Source: Cyclobacteriaceae bacterium (lineage in GTDB: Bacteria; Bacteroidota; Bacteroidia; Cytophagales; Cyclobacteriaceae). From it: a stretch of DNA of 8,377 nucleotides. The notes beneath the pieces were generated by a model. The model was not told where the DNA came from. It did no database searches and saw only the letters and a program-made list of their open reading frames with translations. This document shows, in pieces, positions 5,483-8,377 of the stretch (position 1 is the first letter of the stretch; the number at the start of each line of letters is the position of its first letter). The stretch spans positions 1-8,377 of the forward strand of contig JAKISE010000112.1 of NCBI GenBank assembly GCA_021648745.1. The letters run 5' to 3'. The position numbers were made by a program, and so were the translations under genes.

Positions 5483-5755
5483 TTATGCAGGAAGTTTGTT
5501 AAGCTTCTTGTTTTTTATTGCATAAAATTTTAACTGGAAAACTGGTGCTGGAGCCTGAATTGGTTTCACTGCAATAATTTCTAAATTATTATAGGCAGAT
5601 ATAAATTCGTTTCTTCCTATTCTTACTCGTGTGAAAGCATTTTCTGCTTCCTCTTTATAATACTGCATTCTTCCCGATTGATTAGCCAAGGCACTATAAA
5701 TAGTGTCAAAATTAAAGCCAATGGGGGAGGGGACATATCGTACCTCTGTACTCAT
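5483..5755 (-). CDS. Small protein of unknown function (second of a coupled pair)
   Basis: This 90-aa protein is unrecognised. It has no signal peptide or membrane segment. A central charged helical stretch (SGRMQYYKEEAENAFTRVRIGRNEFISAYNNLE, about 27-59) is followed by a beta-prone, proline-containing stretch (KPIQAPAPVFQLKFYAIKNKK). There are no cysteines. Its ATG overlaps the stop codon of the upstream 83-aa gene by one base (TAATG), a strong sign of translational coupling and possibly of a stoichiometric complex. The last codons lie opposite the predicted terminator of the convergent crp/fnr gene. That a coupled small-gene pair has its own consensus promoter argues that both are real. Confidence 0.7.
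   Translation of the reverse strand: MSTEVRYVPSPIGFNFDTIYSALANQSGRMQYYKEEAENAFTRVRIGRNEFISAYNNLEIIAVKPIQAPAPVFQLKFYAIKNKKLNKLPA
5491..5519 (+). terminator. Rho-independent terminator of the crp/fnr transcript, inside the convergent gene
   Basis: GAAGTTTGTTAAGCTTC (5491-5507) folds into a 7-bp stem (one G-U) with a 3-nt loop and is followed by TTGTTTTTTATT. It lies about 75 bp after the regulator's stop codon. It is embedded in the last codons of the minus-strand small gene ending at 5483, so the two transcription units overlap tail to tail. Confidence 0.6.
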
Positions 5756-6006
5756 TAATAGCTATATACCTCTTGGTAGTTCTTAAATATAAGGTTGTTT
5801 ACCATGTTGTTGTATTCGGTTAACAAGTGAAATGCTTTTTCGGGTACATAATTAAAGCGCCCCTTCAGCTCCTTAATTTTTCTTGTAAGCTCTTGTACAT
5901 AATACTGTAATTGACCTATGCTCTTGCATTTGGCTGGCTTCTCAAAGTTTAGAGAAGTGAATTTTTTGAAGTCGTTGTCGATTTTTTTCTTTTCGTAAGT
6001 TCCCAT
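5755..6006 (-). CDS. Small protein of unknown function (first of a coupled pair)
   Basis: This 83-aa, lysine-rich protein is unrecognised. It appears mainly helical: an N-terminal basic stretch (EKKKIDNDFKKF), then a long helix (SIGQLQYYVQELTRKIKELKGRF, about 29-51) with heptad-like hydrophobic spacing that could form a coiled coil, then a second helix (EKAFHLLTEYNNMVNNLIF). There is one cysteine, C27. It has no signal peptide, so it is probably cytoplasmic. Its stop overlaps the start of the next small gene by one base. Upstream is a textbook Bacteroidota promoter (6045-6075) and, just beyond it, a TGTG-N8-CACA palindrome, so the pair is probably regulated and may respond to a Crp/Fnr-type protein. 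No function is proposed. Confidence 0.75.
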   Translation of the reverse strand: MGTYEKKKIDNDFKKFTSLNFEKPAKCKSIGQLQYYVQELTRKIKELKGRFNYVPEKAFHLLTEYNNMVNNLIFKNYQEVYSY

Positions 6007-6044
6007 GGTGTATTATTTCACAATAAATAATTATATATATACAT

Positions 6045-6075
6045 CAAAGATATATTAATAAATTAAATAAACAAA
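6045..6075 (-). promoter_or_regulatory. Bacteroidota consensus promoter for the small-gene pair
   Basis: On the minus strand TTTG (6075-6072) is followed after 19 nt by TATCTTTG (6052-6045), a full match to the TTTG / TAnnTTTG pattern of Bacteroidota primary-sigma promoters. The implied start near 6040 gives a leader of about 34 nt before the ATG at 6006. Confidence 0.65.
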
Positions 6076-6078
6076 TCA

Positions 6079-6100
6079 ATTTGTGTAAAATTGCACAAAT
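6079..6100. promoter_or_regulatory. Crp-like palindrome 1 (ATTTGTG-N8-CACAAAT)
   Basis: Perfect 7-bp arms flank TAAAATTG. The inner TGTG-N8-CACA has the half-site geometry of Crp sites (TGTGA-N6-TCACA), with non-consensus T and G as innermost bases. It lies directly upstream of the -33 box at 6072-6075, centred about 50 bp from the expected start site of the small-gene pair. Confidence 0.5.
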
Positions 6101-6146
6101 CGAATCAATATTTACATGATGGAGATTGATTTTTGCTAAAATAATC

Positions 6147-6162
6147 TGTGATTTTTATCACA
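6147..6162. promoter_or_regulatory. Crp-like palindrome 2 (TGTGATTTTTATCACA)
   Basis: This is a perfect TGTGA-N6-TCACA palindrome, identical in form to the classical CRP consensus. It is 74 bp upstream of the chemoreceptor start codon. Since the local regulator lacks the equivalent of CRP Arg180, a different Crp paralogue may be the true ligand. Confidence 0.55.
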
Positions 6163-6198
6163 TAAATTGCTAGAATTATAATAATAATTTATTACTTT

Positions 6199-6215
6199 AA
6201 TGTTGAAACAACATT
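6199..6215. repeat. 17-bp inverted repeat in the chemoreceptor leader
   Basis: AATGTTG-AAA-CAACATT is a perfect 7-bp stem with a 3-nt loop, ending 21 nt before the start codon. A small TTGAGTCAA palindrome overlaps its end (6214-6222). It may be an operator or a leader RNA hairpin. Confidence 0.45.
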
Positions 6216-6236
6216 GAGTCAACCTAAATTATAACT

Positions 6237-7376
6237 ATGGAAGAGATTTGGATGTTTATCGGTATTGTGGCATTACTTATTTATCCTCTTTTGCTAATTA
6301 TGCTAAGAAAGATATTTAAAGGCTCGTTTATAAGTAATGTTGGAAGTGTAATTCTTGCAGCTCAATGCCTCATAGGAATTCAATGCTTTATCATAGGCAA
6401 GCTGGGTCTTTGGCATTTGATTTGGGTTTTCCCTACTGGTTCTGCAGCTCTTTTTGCTACATATTTCTATATGCATAGAAATATGCAAAGGCCTTTGGCT
6501 CGCTTAACTGAGAATTTAGATGCCATGGCCAAGGGGCACTTAACCATTTTAATTAAAAAAAAATCTCTAAATAGAAAAGACGAAATTGGAAGGATATGTA
6601 CAGCTATGCAATTAATGGTATCTAATTTAACAGGTATTGTTACAAATTTAAAATCTTCGGCAGGCACCGTTACATTAAACAGCGAGAAAATTTCCCAAAA
6701 ATCTTCTGAGGTGTCAGAAGGAGTTACCAATCAGGCAGCTTCTATCGAAGAAATAGCGGCTTCTATTGAAGAAATGACAGCAAGTATGCAGTTGAATGCT
6801 GATAATGCAGACCAAGCCAATAAATTGGTAATTGCTGCTAGCGATGAAATAGATGAAGGAGCTGAATACATTAATAAAACGGTTAGTTTAATGAGCGAAA
6901 TAGCAGAGAACATGGCTTCCATTAGAGAAATCTCTGATCAAACTAATATGCTTGCGCTTAATGCGGCAGTAGAATCTTCTAGAGCTGGAGAGCAAGGCAA
7001 AGGGTTTGCAGTGGTGGCTAAAGAAATAAGAACATTGGCAGAACGCTCACGCGAACTTTCAGATAATATTAATGAGCTTACGGGTCATTGCTTTGATAAC
7101 TCGAAAAAATCTGGAGAAAATATGGATAAGGTTTTGCCCGGAATTAATAAAACAACAAACTTAGTAAAAGAAATTGCTGTTTCCAGTAATGAGCAGCGAA
7201 ACGGGGCGGAGCAAATTAATGAGAGTGTACAGAGTATGAATCATATAACCCAAATAAATGCAAGTTCTGCTGAACTTTTAAGCAATATAGCCAACGAAAT
7301 GAATGAAGTAGCTCAACAAATGAATGAAGGCGCTAAATTTTTCAAAACTGAAGTTGAAGTTAGCGAGCAGAACTAA
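6237..7376 (+). CDS. Methyl-accepting chemotaxis protein without periplasmic sensor domain
   Basis: This 379-aa chemoreceptor feeds a CheA/CheW pathway. Three closely spaced membrane helices (about 4-25, 33-54 and 57-80) replace the usual two helices around a periplasmic ligand domain. A HAMP domain follows at about 81-134, with conserved Pro86 and D115-E-I-G118. The long cytoplasmic coiled coil carries two adjacent methylation-consensus segments, AASIEEIAAS and AASIEEMTAS (167-183). The hairpin tip ISDQTNMLALNAAVESSRAGEQGKGFAVVAKEIR (232-265) is the near-invariant CheA/CheW contact. Sensing must occur in the membrane, via HAMP, or through a partner protein. In non-flagellate Bacteroidota such systems can steer gliding or twitching, or serve other outputs. 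No che genes are in the window, so it is an orphan here. A perfect Crp-like box lies upstream. Confidence 0.95.
   Translation: MEEIWMFIGIVALLIYPLLLIMLRKIFKGSFISNVGSVILAAQCLIGIQCFIIGKLGLWHLIWVFPTGSAALFATYFYMHRNMQRPLARLTENLDAMAKGHLTILIKKKSLNRKDEIGRICTAMQLMVSNLTGIVTNLKSSAGTVTLNSEKISQKSSEVSEGVTNQAASIEEIAASIEEMTASMQLNADNADQANKLVIAASDEIDEGAEYINKTVSLMSEIAENMASIREISDQTNMLALNAAVESSRAGEQGKGFAVVAKEIRTLAERSRELSDNINELTGHCFDNSKKSGENMDKVLPGINKTTNLVKEIAVSSNEQRNGAEQINESVQSMNHITQINASSAELLSNIANEMNEVAQQMNEGAKFFKTEVEVSEQN
6735..6776 (+). repeat. 21-bp tandem repeat in the receptor methylation helix
   Basis: 6735-6755 and 6756-6776 are identical at 18 of 21 bases and encode AASIEEI and AASIEEM. The unit is exactly one heptad, so the duplication keeps coiled-coil register and doubles the Glu-Glu methylation motif. 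Confidence 0.7.
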
Positions 7377-7408
7377 ATTATTACTCTAAACCTGAGGTCA
7401 AACTAATG

Positions 7409-7549
7409 TTATAACGATTTTTTAGTAATGTAGTACCTGTAACCCACTATCAATTTGTCAACCTTCGAAAGCTTCATCAAATTTTTATTTCTCATGCTAG
7501 GCAAGAGTGCTTTGTTGATCTTAGCCAATGCTTTAAAAATTATTTTCAT
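7409..7549 (-). CDS. Small basic conserved Bacteroidota protein (often mislabelled SsrA-binding protein)
   Basis: This 46-aa reading frame is short but convincing. It begins with a helix, FKALAKINKALLPS (5-18), continues through a basic linker with LMKLSKVDKL, and ends GYRYYITKKSL. From memory, this matches a family of roughly 45-55-aa Bacteroidota proteins with the pattern 'ilaKINKlilPS...latkl...GwryYvTk.al'. Databases have sometimes labelled them 'SsrA-binding protein', although they are not SmpB and lack its fold length. Eleven Lys or Arg residues make it strongly basic, so nucleic-acid or ribosome contact is possible, but the function is unknown. It is convergent with the chemoreceptor (32-bp gap) and divergent from the gene at 7643. 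Repeat copy B lies 44 bp upstream of its ATG, in the same relative orientation as copy A has to the hydroxylase gene. Confidence 0.72.
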   Translation of the reverse strand: MKIIFKALAKINKALLPSMRNKNLMKLSKVDKLIVGYRYYITKKSL

Positions 7550-7593
7550 ATAAACTTTATAATTCTTTTACGTTATAGATTTGTATGTAGTAT

Positions 7594-7619
7594 TATTAAC
7601 CCAAACTCAGGTTATTAAT
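7594..7619 (-). repeat. 26-bp repeat, copy B (inverted partner of 3886-3911)
   Basis: The minus strand carries the same ACCTGAGTTTGGG core with ATTAAT before it and TAATA after it, 24/26 identical to copy A. Relative to the 3.7-kb segment between them the two copies point inward, like terminal inverted repeats. TATTAAT lies just outside each core (3885-3891 and 7613-7619). Confidence 0.75.
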
Positions 7620-7642
7620 TAAATTTAATATTTTTAAGCTTT

Positions 7643-8377
7643 ATGGAAAACACGGATCCGGGGTATCATCAATTTGTTGAAGGATGGCACCAAATTATGA
7701 TAATTGCAGCTCTTATCTCTGTTGCAGTTGCTTTTGTATTTTTAATTATTCATTTTATTAAATTTTCGGCTATCAAATCGTATAAAGGTAAATACGATTA
7801 TCTTAAACTGAATAGAATAAAGGCCTATCAATTTTTCTACTTTGCATTAGCGGCAGCCGTATTTTTTTATGGCAATACCCTTGGTGATGCAACCATTGGC
7901 AAAAGCTTAATGTACATTTTTGTAAGGCTTTTTATTAGCATGTGTGTAGGTGTATTAATAGGTTATATTATTTACCTAATTCTAAAATTTTACTATCCTA
8001 CTTCATTAGAAAAAAAGCTTACTGCATTACGATACACCCCGCGGATATCAAAAGCTGGCAACAAAATGCATTTGTTAAGCGAAGAAGAAGAAGATGTACA
8101 TTTGGATGAGGGCATGCAAGCAGAGGAAAATGTGTTTTCTATTGATTATGATGTTTGGGTGGATGAAGAAACAGGAGAGGTGCAGATTGAAAAATACCTT
8201 GGTTATCTTGAAGCGCTGGAATGCGGGTCGTGTGGCTTTAGAACTTTAAAACTTGAAAAAGAAGAGATTCTTAAAACGGCAAGCCTAAGTTCGGAAGGGA
8301 AACTATTAAAAAATTATAAATGTACGTATTGCCAATCGGTTAGAACAACCCAGCATAACATTGCGAAAATAATAAAA
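7643..8377 (+). CDS. Membrane protein with C-terminal zinc ribbon (3' end beyond window)
   Basis: The frame starts at ATG 7643 and stays open to the last base (245 codons seen). Three hydrophobic helices lie at about 18-40, 62-80 and 89-115. An acidic cytoplasmic linker follows (SEEEEDVHLDEGMQAEE, 146-162), then FSIDYDVWVDEETGEVQIEKYLGYLEALEC. C194-G-S-C197 and C227-T-Y-C230 are two CxxC knuckles 29 residues apart and should bind one zinc as a zinc-ribbon-like domain. The sequence between them (GFRTLKLEKEEIL) resembles a beta-hairpin plus helix. I do not recognise the family. The layout suggests a membrane-anchored adaptor or a regulator of protein assembly rather than an enzyme, but this is inference. 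Nothing resembling a catalytic motif is visible in the part present. Confidence 0.75.
   Translation, partial: MENTDPGYHQFVEGWHQIMIIAALISVAVAFVFLIIHFIKFSAIKSYKGKYDYLKLNRIKAYQFFYFALAAAVFFYGNTLGDATIGKSLMYIFVRLFISMCVGVLIGYIIYLILKFYYPTSLEKKLTALRYTPRISKAGNKMHLLSEEEEDVHLDEGMQAEENVFSIDYDVWVDEETGEVQIEKYLGYLEALECGSCGFRTLKLEKEEILKTASLSSEGKLLKNYKCTYCQSVRTTQHNIAKIIK

Larger units (their letters stand above)
6007..6236. promoter_or_regulatory. Divergent control region between the small-gene pair and the chemoreceptor
   Basis: This is 230 bp of very AT-rich DNA without a gene. It contains a consensus promoter for the minus-strand pair, two Crp-like TGTG-N8-CACA palindromes with centres 65 bp apart, and a 17-bp inverted repeat near the chemoreceptor start. 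Confidence 0.6.
7377..7642. other. Interval with one small minus-strand gene and repeat copies
   Basis: This stretch holds the 46-aa gene at 7409-7549, repeat copy B (7594-7619), and an isolated AAACCTGAG (7388-7396) matching the outer part of that repeat on the plus strand before diverging. A TATTTTTA at 7629-7636 is a weak -7 candidate for the gene at 7643. No terminator was found for the chemoreceptor. Confidence 0.4.

Noticed and set aside
6731..6922. Minus-strand open frame opposite the chemoreceptor
   Set aside because: Its apparent SSIEAA repeats are the complement of the receptor's heptad duplication.
7409..7549. Small gene as true SmpB (SsrA-binding protein)
   Set aside because: Far too short for the SmpB fold and lacking its conserved motifs; the label is a database habit.
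3893..7612. Calling the repeat-bounded segment a transposon outright
   Set aside because: No transposase or recombinase lies inside, and the flanking duplication is ambiguous because ATTAAT is self-complementary; kept as a hypothesis only.

Overview
The window looks like chromosomal DNA of a non-enteric Bacteroidota, most likely a Cytophagales-type marine or soil bacterium. It is AT-rich. It carries Bacteroidota-type families: a DUF1571 exported protein, a split YeeE/YedE pair, a Bacteroidota-type Crp/Fnr regulator, and a tiny lysine-rich protein often mislabelled 'SsrA-binding'. Shine-Dalgarno sequences are generally absent, and several promoters fit the TTTG / TAnnTTTG pattern of the phylum. 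The genus assignment is inference. I see no tRNA, rRNA, CRISPR array or transposase.

Layout: (1) 1-616 (+) is the tail of a YD/RHS-repeat-like protein whose 5' boundary is unclear. (2) 617-847 is non-coding with worn short repeats. (3) 848-2638 (-) is a probable operon, in transcription order a DUF1571 protein with an embedded LysM-like segment, a PrxQ/BCP peroxiredoxin and an NTF2/SnoaL-like protein. A terminator-like hairpin lies just upstream at 2640-2671. (4) 2712-3777 (-) holds two half-size YeeE/YedE membrane proteins (PmpA/PmpB type), probably for import of a sulfur species. (5) 3778-3980 is a divergent control region. (6) 3981-5417 (+) holds a fatty-acid-hydroxylase-family membrane enzyme and a Crp/Fnr regulator. 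(7) 5483-6006 (-) holds two translationally coupled small proteins of unknown function. (8) 6007-6236 is a second divergent control region. (9) 6237-7376 (+) is a chemoreceptor without a periplasmic sensor domain. (10) 7409-7549 (-) is a 46-aa conserved-type small protein. (11) 7643-8377 (+) is a membrane protein with a C-terminal zinc ribbon, running off the window.

The most coherent story is regulatory. The divergent region between the YeeE pair and the hydroxylase has two FNR-like palindromes, one about 50 bp before each start codon and each at about -41 from a plausible Bacteroidota promoter. The Crp/Fnr gene lies immediately downstream of the hydroxylase. Its recognition helix keeps the Glu and Arg that read TGA half-sites, and it has four FNR-like or family-conserved cysteines. 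Two TGTG-N8-CACA palindromes sit in the second divergent region, before the small-gene pair and the chemoreceptor. A redox- or ligand-responsive local regulon covering sulfur import, lipid hydroxylation and taxis is a testable inference.

Separately, a 26-bp sequence (24/26 identical) occurs in inverted orientation at 3886-3911 and 7594-7619, flanked on the outside by TATTAAT. It may be terminal inverted repeats of a relic element, or a dispersed promoter-associated repeat.
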